Source: Phaeoceros laevis (taxonomy: Eukaryota; Anthocerotophyta; Anthocerotopsida; Notothyladales). Taken from it: a stretch of 39,413 nt of DNA. The notes under the pieces were generated by a model, which saw nothing but the letters and a program-made list of their open reading frames with translations, was not told the origin of the DNA and ran no database searches. The stretch is taken from NCBI GenBank assembly GCA_049999765.1, contig JBNGIQ010005030.1, positions 1 to 39,413 on the forward strand, written 5' to 3'. The position numbers were made by a program, and so were the translations under genes. Shown one piece after another: positions 11,944 through 21,908 of this stretch; positions within the stretch are counted from its first letter, which is position 1, and every line of letters begins with the position of its first letter.

Positions 11944-13150
11944 CTAATTAGTACAAGTCTTATCGTCCTTGGCGAATCACAAACCACCAATCAACTACAA
12001 TAGGTACATCCTTCTTTTTGATCCTCTTTCACGTTCATGCGGGCACATGTGTGGGGTCAGTGAGTAGGTGCATGAATGCAATAGGACTAGTACCACACCC
12101 CTTTGCTTCCTCCAAAGCTTATCCTTATGTGAGGAGCCACATACACACAAAAGTTTTTGAGGTTGAGATGAGGACATCATCAATTGATGAGGACAAACAA
12201 GGATGATGAGAATATCACTATATACATACAAACAAACAAACAAGCAAATAAAAAGCATGGGAAAAAGCACAAAGAAAAACAAAATATACAAATCCCCATC
12301 CCATCCCCTCCCCTCCCGTGCGCTTGTTTTTGTACCTATATGCTTTGCGGAAAGAGAACCGGAAGAGGGACACTACACTACCCCATCACTATGTCTTGAG
12401 AGTGAGGACAAGTTTGTGAAATGTTTCACACATTCATGCACTCTTTCCTGCTTCCGTTGTTGTACTGTATCCCTTTCCGCTCGTTGACGTGAGCGGAGGA
12501 AAATCACCCCACTCTATTCTATTTGCAGTCCATCGAACCTGCCTCTACAATCCGACAGCACTAACGTAATCTTTGTTCCTCGGCTCGTGAAACAACAAAC
12601 CGATTAAACTCCCGGCCGCTCCGGTGGCCCGGTCGCCCCTATCCGGTCCGGGGAAGGGGGGGCTGCTGAATCCGTTCCAACGGCCCCCGTGGGGCCGGAC
12701 CCGTCCCCATACCAACAATACGTCAGGCATGCCCCCCATGCGGCATCATGCCTGACGCCCGCCATCATGCATGGCATCCTCATCATTCCGGACTGCCACA
12801 AAAAAAAATCTCCGCAAATCGGTGGGTACAACAGCCAGTTACATGGAGCCATCACGGCGTGAAGCCCATGCCACGCGCTCCACATGCTCTCTCTCCCTCC
12901 GTCATCGTCTCTCTACCTACTACGGCAGCTTCGGCCCGCTCCCCTCTCCCCCGGCCCAGGGGCCCAGGGCGGGCGGGCGGGGCAAGAGAGAGCTACAAGA
13001 GCAGCCTGGAGTCGCCTCGCCGGCGTAATACTCCGAGGGCGCCCCGCCCCTCCTTCAAGCGGGCGCTTTCCTTTCCCCCTCTCCTCTCCGCCACCTCCAC
13101 CACCGCGCTCTTCTTCATCCTCTTCTTCTTCCAATCCTCTCTTCTTTGCG

Positions 13151-13947
13151 CTGGTGGCTGCTACTGAGGGACAACACAACTCTCAATCCCTGCTTGCGGT
13201 GGAAAAAAGTGGAAGATCGCCATAGCCGCAGCTTCCCTGCTGCTGCTGCTCGGTTTCTTCTTCGGTTGGTGTAGCTGGTGCGGCCTCAGGAGGAGCGGAT
13301 TCTTTCTTGGACAAGAGTTCGGTTGCGGGAGGAGAAATTTGGGAACTGCGACTGGGCAGGAGAGGAGGAGGAGGAGGGGAGCTTTGCTCTGCTGCGGAAG
13401 CAGTCTTTCTGTTTCTTTGCTGGGAGCCGCTTCCGGATCTTTTTCCGCATCTCCCTCCCGTGTCGGAGCAGCTCCTGCTGTTTCCGCAAGTTTCTTCCGG
13501 GCGGAGAAGTCAGTGCCTGCTGGCGACTTGCAACCGTTCCCTCCTGCTCAGTTTCTTAGACAGGGCGTGTTTTCGAATTGGCCGCCTCTCCGTGTCCCTC
13601 TTTTCCTTCTCCCACTGGACTGAGGGCCCGGAATTTTTCACCTCCGACCATTCGAAAGAACCCGCCTTGCGGATCAATTGGAGCCGGTGACCCCCACCTT
13701 TCAGACTGGGGTTTGCTGGAATTGGCTGTGGTACGACCCGGCAGGTGAGCAGCACATGGAGTCCTCAGGGGTGTGCAGACTGCTGCGCTGCACCCCTAGT
13801 TTCCTCCTCTGCTGCTGCTACCATTCCATGATGTTTGATGGACATGCCGTGCCGCTGTTGACGCCACTCTAGCAACCGCTACTAGGATAAAAACATCAGG
13901 GCTGTCTGTCTGTCTGCTGTTATAGTGCATGTGGGAGACGTTTTAGC
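13151..13947 (+). promoter_or_regulatory. MYB 5' leader with candidate UTR intron
   Basis: CT-rich sequence leads into the MYB start. A donor-like CAG|GTGAGC (intron from 13745) and a pyrimidine-rich acceptor ending in TATAG (13925) would remove a 181-bp leader intron and leave a 22-nt exon piece before the ATG. Several upstream ATGs exist, so translation may be restrained by upstream ORFs. The transcription start cannot be placed from sequence alone. Confidence 0.4.
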
Positions 13948-15294
13948 ATGGCATTATCGACACCAAGGTCAAGCCTCTCTGAAGAAACCGACAGAATAAA
14001 AGGCCCCTGGAGCCCCGAAGAAGACTTGTCTCTGCAGAAGCTAGTGGAGAAGCATGGGGCTCGCAACTGGTCTCTGATCAGCAAGGGAATTCCGGGCCGC
14101 TCTGGCAAATCATGCCGCCTCAGGTGGTGCAATCAGCTGAGCCCTCAGGTGCAGCACCGGCCCTTCACTGCCGCCGAGGATTCCGCCATCATCCATGCCC
14201 ACGGTCTGCACGGCAACAAGTGGGCCACAATTGCGAGGCTGCTGCCCGGCCGGACCGACAATGCGATCAAGAATCACTGGAACTCTACGCTCCGGCGCAG
14301 GTACTTGGCCGAGAAATCCAGGGTGGAGGGGGAGAGCAGCTACATCTGCAAAATGCCCCGGGACGACGAGGAAATCTGCAGCGTGGACGGAAGGAAGAGG
14401 AGCAGCAACGAAATGTCCAACGATGGAAGCTTGCAAGAAGACAACGGTTGGGAAGTGGACTCCCGGAGATTGAAGAAGCTCAATTTTGGGCCAGGCTCTC
14501 CCACTGCCTCAGATCACAGTGATCCGACCACAGTTTTGCTGACTCCGCAAGTCTTGAGACCGGTTCCTCGCCCTTCCGCCTTCTCCACTTACGGGCCCAT
14601 CAATGCCGCCGGCAAGCAGTCGCAGCCGCAACCACAATCGGAGACATCCAGCTCGAGCACAGATCCTCCGACCTCGCTCAGTCTTTCCTTGCCCGGGAGC
14701 GGGAGCTGCAACAGGAATGAAGGGGAGTTGTCTCACATGTCCACCGTGACTCAGGTTGCTGCGCATCCGCAGCTGCAGCACATTCAAAGTTCCCCCAAGC
14801 AGAGGAAAGATCATCTTCCTGGCGGCAGCGGCGCTCTGTGGGGGCCTTCCCCCTTCTCGTCTTCGGCGCCGGAGCACTGCGACTTCTCGCCCATGCCTCC
14901 TCCGAGCACCCCTGTTCCGCAACTGCCGCTGCCGATGCCGCCGCCCTCCCACCACTCGGTGGTGCCTCCTGCCTACCCCAAGGTAGTGGAAGCCACCGAC
15001 CTGATGAGCGCCGCGGTCAGGACAGCAGTCGCCCAAGTTCTGGCTCCCATGTTCCAGCCTCAAGCGCAGGTGGCATGGCCGAATGCGGGATCCGGGCTGG
15101 ACGCTGTGAATGCCAGCTTGTTTGCAGTGATGAAGGACATGGTGGCCAAGGAGGTGCAGAGGTACATGGCTGCTGCCCATGCCTCGAGTTGTACTCCTCC
15201 TTTCCAAAACTTCCCCTCTGAATTACAGTCTCTGACCTCTCACCATGAATTTTTTGGCCCTGCTGCCCCCACCTTGCCAAGGAAAGCTGGGTGA
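13948..15294 (+). CDS. R2R3-MYB transcription factor, subgroup 22 (MYB44/70/73/77 type)
   Basis: An intronless 448-residue gene, as is normal for this subgroup. R2 spans about residues 17-68 with tryptophans 21, 41 and 60. R3 spans about 69-120 with the usual Phe73 replacing the first Trp, then Trp92 and Trp111. The link [15 protein letters not shown] and the [17 protein letters not shown] end are subgroup hallmarks. LSLSL at 244-248 inside TSLSLSLPG is an EAR-type repression motif, and the C-terminal [16 protein letters not shown] (392-407) is the second subgroup-22 signature. The product should be a nuclear DNA-binding regulator, often a repressor in stress, ABA or auxin responses in angiosperms. 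The centre is rich in Pro/Ser/Gln and longer than in angiosperm relatives (about 300-350 residues). The start is the first ATG before R2. Confidence 0.96.
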   Translation: MALSTPRSSLSEETDRIKGPWSPEEDLSLQKLVEKHGARNWSLISKGIPGRSGKSCRLRWCNQLSPQVQHRPFTAAEDSAIIHAHGLHGNKWATIARLLPGRTDNAIKNHWNSTLRRRYLAEKSRVEGESSYICKMPRDDEEICSVDGRKRSSNEMSNDGSLQEDNGWEVDSRRLKKLNFGPGSPTASDHSDPTTVLLTPQVLRPVPRPSAFSTYGPINAAGKQSQPQPQSETSSSSTDPPTSLSLSLPGSGSCNRNEGELSHMSTVTQVAAHPQLQHIQSSPKQRKDHLPGGSGALWGPSPFSSSAPEHCDFSPMPPPSTPVPQLPLPMPPPSHHSVVPPAYPKVVEATDLMSAAVRTAVAQVLAPMFQPQAQVAWPNAGSGLDAVNASLFAVMKDMVAKEVQRYMAAAHASSCTPPFQNFPSELQSLTSHHEFFGPAAPTLPRKAG

Positions 15295-16025
15295 GCTTTC
15301 AGAGATGCAGTTTTCCGCCCCCTCCCCATTCCAGTGCTGTTGTCTTGTCGGTAGACTATCTATGGTTTTTTGAGGTAGACAGAGGTAGAATCTCATAGTA
15401 GGCCTATTGGAGTGAATTCTTCTTCAGTTGAAGTTGTTAGAGACAGGAGCAGGCAGCAGCAGCAGAACATAGTCTTTCGTGTAGCTTCCTTTGCTGCTTG
15501 CTTGCACAGGTAGTGTAGCTAGGTGCCTAGGAGGGAATAAAAAATCTCTAGCAAAATTTGCTTCTGTGAATACTTGGTACTTGGTGATTCCCCAGGCTCT
15601 AGTAGGTTTTTCTTATTTATGTCACAGCATGAGTAAAGCAGTCACTCCTCAGGAATTGGGTAGGTGGGCACCAAATCGGTGCTATTCAATAATGTGGACC
15701 TGAAACTTGCGGATGTTCCAAGTGCGAACTGTAAAGTGGAAAGTTCAGAGTCATTCCTTGTGTACATGTCTCTGGCTGCTTCTACCCCTCAAATGTTTGT
15801 GCTAAAGTCAGGTGGCAGTGGTCCGAACACACAACAACTTTTAAATATCGTGCTCGAGTTGAGAGCTATTTCAATGCTCTTGACATGATACTGCTATAAG
15901 TCTACCGCACACCACCTTCTCGGCAGGAAAGATTTTTTCATCAGTGAGCCTAAGCCTTGGCCTTGGCTTGCTGCATTGTGTGCCTCCCTCGATACGATTT
16001 GCTTCAGGGGTTTGAACTCGTGTGC
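15295..16025 (+). other. MYB 3' UTR and downstream spacer
   Basis: No gene is seen. An AATAAA at 15536-15541, about 240 bp after the MYB stop, is a plausible polyadenylation signal. Confidence 0.45.
15536..15541 (+). terminator. Candidate polyadenylation signal for MYB
   Basis: Canonical AATAAA in the expected distance range. Plant signals are loose, so this is a guess from position and sequence only. Confidence 0.35.
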
Positions 16026-16501
16026 TTAGGCCCATTTCACACATAAACGACCCGCAAACTGCAAAAGGGGGTGTGACGTCGGATTCGCTGGAGCGTTTGA
16101 TCGTTTGGGGGGTGTTCATGCGCGTTCATCCTAGGTTTTGAGGTTGGCCGGGTGTTAGGAGCTCATCCCCGGTGTTCCCCTGGTTCCATCGCCACGGAGT
16201 TCCGGTTGAGAAGTGATGATGCACGGGAGCCCCGGTATACCTTCCCGCCCTTCCTCGCATTGACCCTTTCGCATGGGATCCACAATTCACGACGTGGCGG
16301 AAGCTCATTTAGCCCCCGGTGCACTTAGGAGTGAGAAGGGGGCCACAGAAGCTGACCCCCTTCTCTCTCCTCATTTGGGAGTCGGACGTGGACTCCTAGT
16401 CATTTGGGGGTTTGGCAAATCGTTTCGTATATCGGCGCTCTCCGCCAATCACAGATTGGTGACCCTCTTATATTTGCGTATGTGTGAAATGGGGGGCCTT
16501 A
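16026..16501. mobile_element. Tourist-like MITE (PIF/Harbinger type), 470 bp
   Basis: A TTA occurs on both sides (16026-16028 and 16499-16501) of a 470-bp segment (16029-16498) with inverted ends. The left end begins GGCCCATTTCACACATA. The right end read on the minus strand begins GGCCCCCCATTTCACACATA, so the two differ by a three-C indel, and similarity continues imperfectly through CGCAAA and an AGGGT stretch (about 50 bp). A TTA/TAA target duplication with ends starting GG is typical of PIF/Harbinger elements. There is no transposase ORF, so it would be non-autonomous. The interior is moderately GC-rich and unrecognised. Confidence 0.75.
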
Positions 16502-17720
16502 CTACTACGGAATCGTAAGATCAACTGCCACTGGCCTGTGTTATCATCAAGAGTCTGAGCAAGAGTTGTTGGGTTGCAGTCAAGGGTTCTTCTTGATGGT
16601 TTCTGCTGGCGGGTGTGGCCTGTTGAACATTCTGTACTGCTTCGTACCGAGGGTAGATAGGTGAATCAGACAGCGGGGTTTTATTTTTTCCTTTACCACG
16701 GCCTGCTGGCAAGGCGGGGCGTAAAACCCTGCCGTGTCATATGGCAGCTGCACTCATGGTCTGCTGAGTGCTGACCGCTTTGCAGTTGACTGGGGGGTTT
16801 TAGGAAATTAGTTTTTTCTGGTCCCAGACTCAACCGCCTTACAAACATCCTAGCCTAGCTATGATGGCCACCATCCTATCTTCTTTCTTCTTGAAGCTTC
16901 TTGGCCAAGAATGCGTCGAGGGGTGACCGTGTGCTTAAGCTGCCTGGTGGGTCCGCATTGCAAGCCGTTCATACATTCACTCGTTTCACCGCAACGAAGG
17001 AGCAAGGATAGAAAGCGTAGCAGTCCAGAGCGTTCGCTTCGCAGTTGCCAGATAGATGCATGCGAACAAGCCGAGCCAGCAAGCAAAGCATAGCAGGCAG
17101 GAGCAGGCGATGTTTGTCCTGTTTTAGCTAGACTGGTCTACTCGGTGCGGTGTGGAGACTAGCGGTGCACGAGCGGGTGCACTGTGCCAGAGTCGGTTAG
17201 CTGTTCGCACAATTGTCGTTCTGGTGCGCCCATATTCCTCCCACCACTAGCCAGCCACAAAGAAGACTTGCCCCGGGGGCCCTGAACCCGCGCCCGCCCG
17301 CTTGCTTCACACACCTTTCTCTTCCGACTTGTGCGGGCACATGTCGGACGCAAACCTCACCTCATTTCTTTTCCAGCCTCTACTATTGAGACACGATTCC
17401 AGAGTTACGTGCACAAGCCCCTCGGACCTAGAAAATACTGTGAGAGAATAACGACAATGTACAGCCTTTCTTTGGGCTTCGCACATGGGTGCCGAATTGC
17501 TGAGCACAGCACCCAGGCCGAGCCTGTGATTTTAGGAGGGAGCTTTCTGCGTGTGAGAATCAAATGATGTAATAAAAGACATATACAGTTACAATTGGTA
17601 GTTTTACAACAAGAAGCCCAAAATGCACAGCAACAACCACCCCAAAAGAGCTCCTCGGCGTGGCAGTTTTGGATACTGGACGGTAGAACGACGATTCCCT
17701 TCATCTTTGTTCGAAACGGT
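16502..17720. other. Spacer between MITE and COPI-associated gene
   Basis: No gene is seen. The right part (about 17450-17720) is probably 3' UTR of the minus-strand gene ending at 17721. Confidence 0.5.
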
Positions 17721-19187
17721 CTAGACTTGATCAGACAATAAGCCTTTCAACTCCTTTCTCTTGCGTTCCACTTCCTGCATTCGGATTGACGCATATTAGT
17801 GTAGCCCTGCAAAGGACGATAACACCCCAGATCTAGAGTGCTCCGACTATGGTAAGTGATGCATACCTCCAGTTCCTTGATGGCTTGCTCACGCCAGTGT
17901 GCCTTTCGTGCGCGGGACTTTTTGAGGTTGCCAATACAGAGAATACCCTGTAACATTTTAACACATCACCAAAAAGCTCAGCCTGTGAAAACTCTGTACC
18001 CTTGCTGGAAAACAAACAATATGAGAATGGTAAAGCTCCACTTACTGATAAAATGTACACGATGCCACAGCCGAATAAAGCCCAGCTTGCAATTTTATGT
18101 AGCTCAGTCTCCAGTTCGCTTTCCCCACTCGCATGGGACAAAGCCTTGGTCATGACAGCAATGCTGTCAAAATACATGAGTCCACGTCAGCAAAACCTGT
18201 GTTTCGTGGGAGCAGCACACTAGCACCTCAACAGCAAATGTTTCGTGGGAGCTGAAACAAGTATTTGAAGGCTTACTAAACCAAAGGTAACAGATTAGGT
18301 TGTTCCCACGCTTACAAGATCTGAAGCATTCCTCGAAACACCCAGTACTCCAGAACCTGTTTCCTCCCACCCGAATCACGTGTCATAAGACCACAGGAGA
18401 GGGAAGAAGGCCAGCACAAAGCAAAAAAGAAACCGAAAAAACTCACCCTCCAAAATTTAAAAATCCGTTCCCACTCTGTCTCAGCAATTGCCACGAAGAG
18501 GGCAAGCACCACACCATAGCAACGTAATATCCCGACGAACACCTGACGTACGCAAAGAGAACAACGACCAGGTCAGAAAGGAAGGTTGGGACTCACTGAA
18601 ACCATGACACCAGACACAGCTTGTGGCCAGACGACAAGGTCAGAAAGGAAGGTTTGCACTCACTGAAACCATGGCACCAGACACAGCTCGTGGCCAGAGC
18701 AACCTCACTAGGAAGTTTAATACGAGCTTCATCTACGTATATGCTACCAGGCATAAGCTCTCACAAAATCTCCCTAAAAAAACAGAAACATCCAGCCGTG
18801 CTTTCCAAGCCCTCGTCAGGAGCACACCAGCTTCCAAAAGCCACTGAATTTTTTCAACCTCAGCTACTCTCAGCACAGAAAATGAGGTCCAGCCGAAGCT
18901 GTATGCAGGCCTAGGCAATCAAGCAAGCTCGGAAAGCTCGGAAAGCTCGGACAGAGGAGCAGAAGACGCACATCTTCACCATACTTGAACGAGCGCACGG
19001 CTGACACCAGATTGGCAACCCCGCAGAGCACCGCGCTGATAGCAGTGACGATGCTGAGAGTGCGGTAAGCAGTGAGGAATGCGTCGCCGCAGGTCCGGGT
19101 GTCCTTCTTCACTTCATGCTGTCCTGCCGCGGGACTGGGGGGCTCCGGGTTCAGAGGCTCACCGATCTCGCCATCGGCAGATGCCAT
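17721..19187 (-). CDS. COPI-associated / TVP15-like four-helix membrane protein
   Basis: Six exons can be joined with GT..AG introns and no frame break: 19187-18972, 18542-18447, 18356-18316, 18163-18046, 17947-17867 and 17774-17721. They give 201 residues. A polar, acidic N-terminus is followed by about four hydrophobic helices: TLSIVTAISAVLCGVANLVS; the GILRCYGVVLALFVAIAETE stretch; the VLEYWVFRGMLQIFIAVMT stretch; and WALFGCGIVYILSGILCIG. A basic, heptad-like tail (KKSRARK through EVERKRKELKGLL) follows. The AETEW...FWRVLEYWVFRGM core is what I recall of the COPI-associated family (PF08507), which includes yeast Golgi protein Tvp15. Golgi or endosomal residence is inferred from the family. 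The start is the first Met before the first helix. Confidence 0.78.
18564..18697. repeat. 67-bp tandem duplication inside intron 1
   Basis: 18564-18630 and 18631-18697 are adjacent near-identical copies (both contain AGGTCAGAAAGGAAGGTT and ACCAGACACAGC). They lie in the 429-bp first intron of the COPI-associated gene, close to its acceptor. High identity suggests a recent event. Confidence 0.92.
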
Positions 19188-19915
19188 GTCTATGCTTTTC
19201 TTCCTTCTGCTGTTGACTGCTGCCGTTTTCTAGCTCCGTCTCTTGAGCACCTGCGCAGCATTGTAGCCTATCGGGATTATGTCCATGTTCTCCATTGCCC
19301 CTTCCCAAGCGCCTGCAGGCTGGTGAGCATCGATCTGTAACCCCGGGAGAGGCTGGAGTAACCTGGACGAGGGCCCGCCACTAGGCATTCCATATGATGC
19401 GGTGCCACGTCACCCCGACAGGGTTACCTATTACCTATTATTAGTTTTTACTGGCAGGAATTTGGATATATTCTCAGAAGTCACAAGTGTCGGCATCGGA
19501 GTCCGCCAAGTGTCTCCTATTCAACTCGGTGAAGCCGGATGAAAACACTACGTGTAGTGACTGTAGTCTAAGTAACATTGGAGTGCGCAGGGCTTCAACA
19601 CAACATACAAAATTGGCTGTTGTCGCACTCGCTCGTGTCAGAATTCAGGAGGCTTCGGTGTTTGCGTTGCAACTGATCCTGGAATGAACGCCACCTCTGT
19701 TTTGCATCGCAATAAAATGGTGAGATCCCCAAGAACATTTCACAGGTTCGGCGACAAAGAAAGTTGAAAGCCTGGTTTGGAAAGCTAACCAGAGGGCGCC
19801 CTCTTTGCACAGTACTTGCCGAAGACGTCATTCAGCACGTTGTTTGAGGTAAGGGAAGCTCTCAACATCTGCAGAATCTGCAAGCATTGTTGGAGAGACT
19901 TGTGTGAGAATGCCT
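19188..19915. other. Promoter of COPI-associated gene and 3' region of DUF674 gene
   Basis: No gene is seen. The two flanking minus-strand genes are arranged head to tail with 728 bp between their coding parts. A GCCACGTCAC element (about 19402) could be an ACGT-type promoter site. Confidence 0.45.
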
Positions 19916-21178
19916 CTACAAGGGGTCATAAGTTGGGCGCATCGTTTTGGTGAGCGGGCCAGAGACCTCTTGTTGGCCGACCAGAATGTCGATGTGGTCC
20001 AAATCACTGACTCTCTCCTTCATGTGCAAATGCATGAAGGACTTGATAGCAGAGTTGACAAAAATCTCCAAAGTGTTGGTGATAATGAATGAGGATCCGT
20101 CTTTAACGTAACCCACAGGGAACTCGTCCTCCTCCGCCATGATGTTGGCAGTTGGGATCACTGGCTCCCCTGGCAACTGCTTCTGGAAGACTCCTTTCTT
20201 CCCGGTCACTCTGGAGGTGTAGTTGTTGCAGTTTTTGCCACCGTTTTGGGCAGCCACTGGGCAAAGAGACTTCTTTGCAGCGGCGCCAGGATGCTGACAT
20301 CCACCTGCTCCTGGTTTTTCTGGTGTTTTTAGGTGTGGGCAGATGCTGCAGATCGGTTTGCCTTCAGGGTACGGGGGAGGCCCCAAGATGAGGGTGAGTT
20401 GGGCTGCTTCCGCCTCTGCTTGTGCTGCTGCATCCATGTCTTCCACAATTTTGCAAAGAATGACCATCTGCCGCCTGTGCTTTGGGCACCTTGTGGCCTC
20501 TATGGTGGAGATGTAAGGACACTCCTTGCCACAGTTGTAGTACGTGACAACTCTCTCCGGGGGAGGCCCGAAATCCACCGGTATGTTGAACAGTTTACCA
20601 TTGAAGTCTGTGCCGGGAAGTGGATTCAACAAAAGGCTCTTATCTTGGCACATTCTTTGATCATCCATGTTGATCACGCTCTCGTAAATGGAACCAACAC
20701 TGCTGAGCGGGGCTATGATGGAGTTTTTGTCCTTGTTGCTCAAGAACGACGCCTTAGAGGAGCCGTTTGGAATACCAGAGGCAGCTTCAGCCATGGCTAG
20801 GGCAGCAGCCATAGACGGTGGAGGTATGGGTTCATGCTTCAAAATGTTGCCCTCTGCCAGAAGCTTCACAACAGCACCTATGGGCAAGGTCAGGAACCCC
20901 ATGAGCAAATCTACCATATCCTTACCCGCTTCCATGCACATCACAGCCTTGCTAGTTCTGCTATACAGCAGTGTCGCTTTGATACTTTTGTCGATTGTCA
21001 CATAGGTTATGAACTGTGACGACTTTCTCATCGTCTCCTCTTTCGCGGTTTCCTTGGCAACGTTCATGCAGTTGAGAACCTCCACCTTGGGTGCAGTTGC
21101 ATGAGCTGCAGCTGCACCCTTGAAGGTGTTCTCTTTTCCAGTGCACGCCATAGCGACTAGCTCTAGCTTGGTGATCAA
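19916..21178 (-). CDS. DUF674 family protein
   Basis: A single open frame of 420 residues without introns. Residues about 64-107 carry the family core (K-T/A-LLYSR...GKDMVDLLMGFLTLPIGAVVKLL). Middle features are SVGSIYESVINMD (about 160-172) and LLLNP (182-186). A Cys cluster follows (C216, C220, C231 with H234), resembling the YY.C....C......CP motif of the family. The C-terminal block GYVKDGSSFIITNTLEI (about 356-372) is also typical. Additional cysteines (277, 280, 294, 306, 317) form a second possible metal-binding patch. DUF674 (PF05056) is a plant family of unknown biochemical role; angiosperm members are often tandem, but here only one is seen. The stop is TAG at 19916-19918. A later Met (residue 10) is an alternative start. 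Confidence 0.9.
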   Translation of the reverse strand: MITKLELVAMACTGKENTFKGAAAAHATAPKVEVLNCMNVAKETAKEETMRKSSQFITYVTIDKSIKATLLYSRTSKAVMCMEAGKDMVDLLMGFLTLPIGAVVKLLAEGNILKHEPIPPPSMAAALAMAEAASGIPNGSSKASFLSNKDKNSIIAPLSSVGSIYESVINMDDQRMCQDKSLLLNPLPGTDFNGKLFNIPVDFGPPPERVVTYYNCGKECPYISTIEATRCPKHRRQMVILCKIVEDMDAAAQAEAEAAQLTLILGPPPYPEGKPICSICPHLKTPEKPGAGGCQHPGAAAKKSLCPVAAQNGGKNCNNYTSRVTGKKGVFQKQLPGEPVIPTANIMAEEDEFPVGYVKDGSSFIITNTLEIFVNSAIKSFMHLHMKERVSDLDHIDILVGQQEVSGPLTKTMRPTYDPL

Positions 21179-21908
21179 TAAGGTTGTCTGACTTCGAACC
21201 TGCCTCAGTCCTCAGTGGGTACTTAGCAGGGTAAGGTCGGCATGGCATTGGACTTCAAGCCAAAACGTAGAGGCCTAGTCGGATGAGCTGTGTGGATTGA
21301 AAATTCGGCCCTTGGCTGCGATCAAGGTGCTTGGGAGGAGCGGGAAGCTTGAGCATGAAGATGAGCAAAGATGAAACCGAGTGCTTGCAACGAGTTGTTG
21401 CCCATATCATGTCTGTCCTGTCATCCCCGGTCCATAGTAGTCCTCGCAAGATGAAGGCAATCGACGAATCACGCCCGGAGATCGAGAAACCAGGCAGGTG
21501 CCATGTAAAGTGCAATCCAAGCTAATCGCCATAGCAAGCGCAGGCCAGGACTCTGGAGGAGGCGAAAGGCAACATCCCTTCACCCTAATCTCGACTCGAG
21601 AGGTTGCCAAAGCTGCTGGAATCTCGATCTGGTCCATGGACACGCCGACCTAGTCGTAGCAACACAGACGCACCAGCGATGTCACTCCCGCCGCTCCTGG
21701 AATCACGAATTGTGCTATGACCTTTCAATGCTGAAGAGTCCTGGTCCGTGGACTGATATAGCTCGCTCTCTCTTGCTAGCAAACCGTTACATCTCACCCG
21801 CGGTAGCCCTAACACCGCTCCTCACGCTCCGGCTTTGAAATGTCGACACGATACGGAAGAATTTGCTTGCACACATGAATGAATGAATGGTGGCAGTAGG
21901 TAGGCACG
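21179..21908. promoter_or_regulatory. Divergent intergenic region between DUF674 and CCDC24-like genes
   Basis: 730 bp separate two genes transcribed away from each other, so it must hold both promoters. No coding sequence or clear motif was recognised. Confidence 0.5.

Larger units (their letters stand above)
7849..13150. other. GC-rich gene-free region, right part
   Basis: No coding gene is supported. It holds microsatellites (CAGC/AGCT 8248-8290, TTCTGC-type 8521-8593, TG 8721-8738, CTGGCC 9621-9650, GGAT 11303-11320), two tandem duplications (11374 and 11832), a G-box palindrome CCACGTGG (10405-10412) and long CT-rich stretches toward 13150. The right part probably includes the MYB promoter. 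Confidence 0.55.

Noticed and set aside
14509-15207. Long antisense frame of 232 codons opposite the MYB gene
   Set aside because: It is a by-product of GC-rich third positions in the MYB coding sequence; no domain or typical composition.
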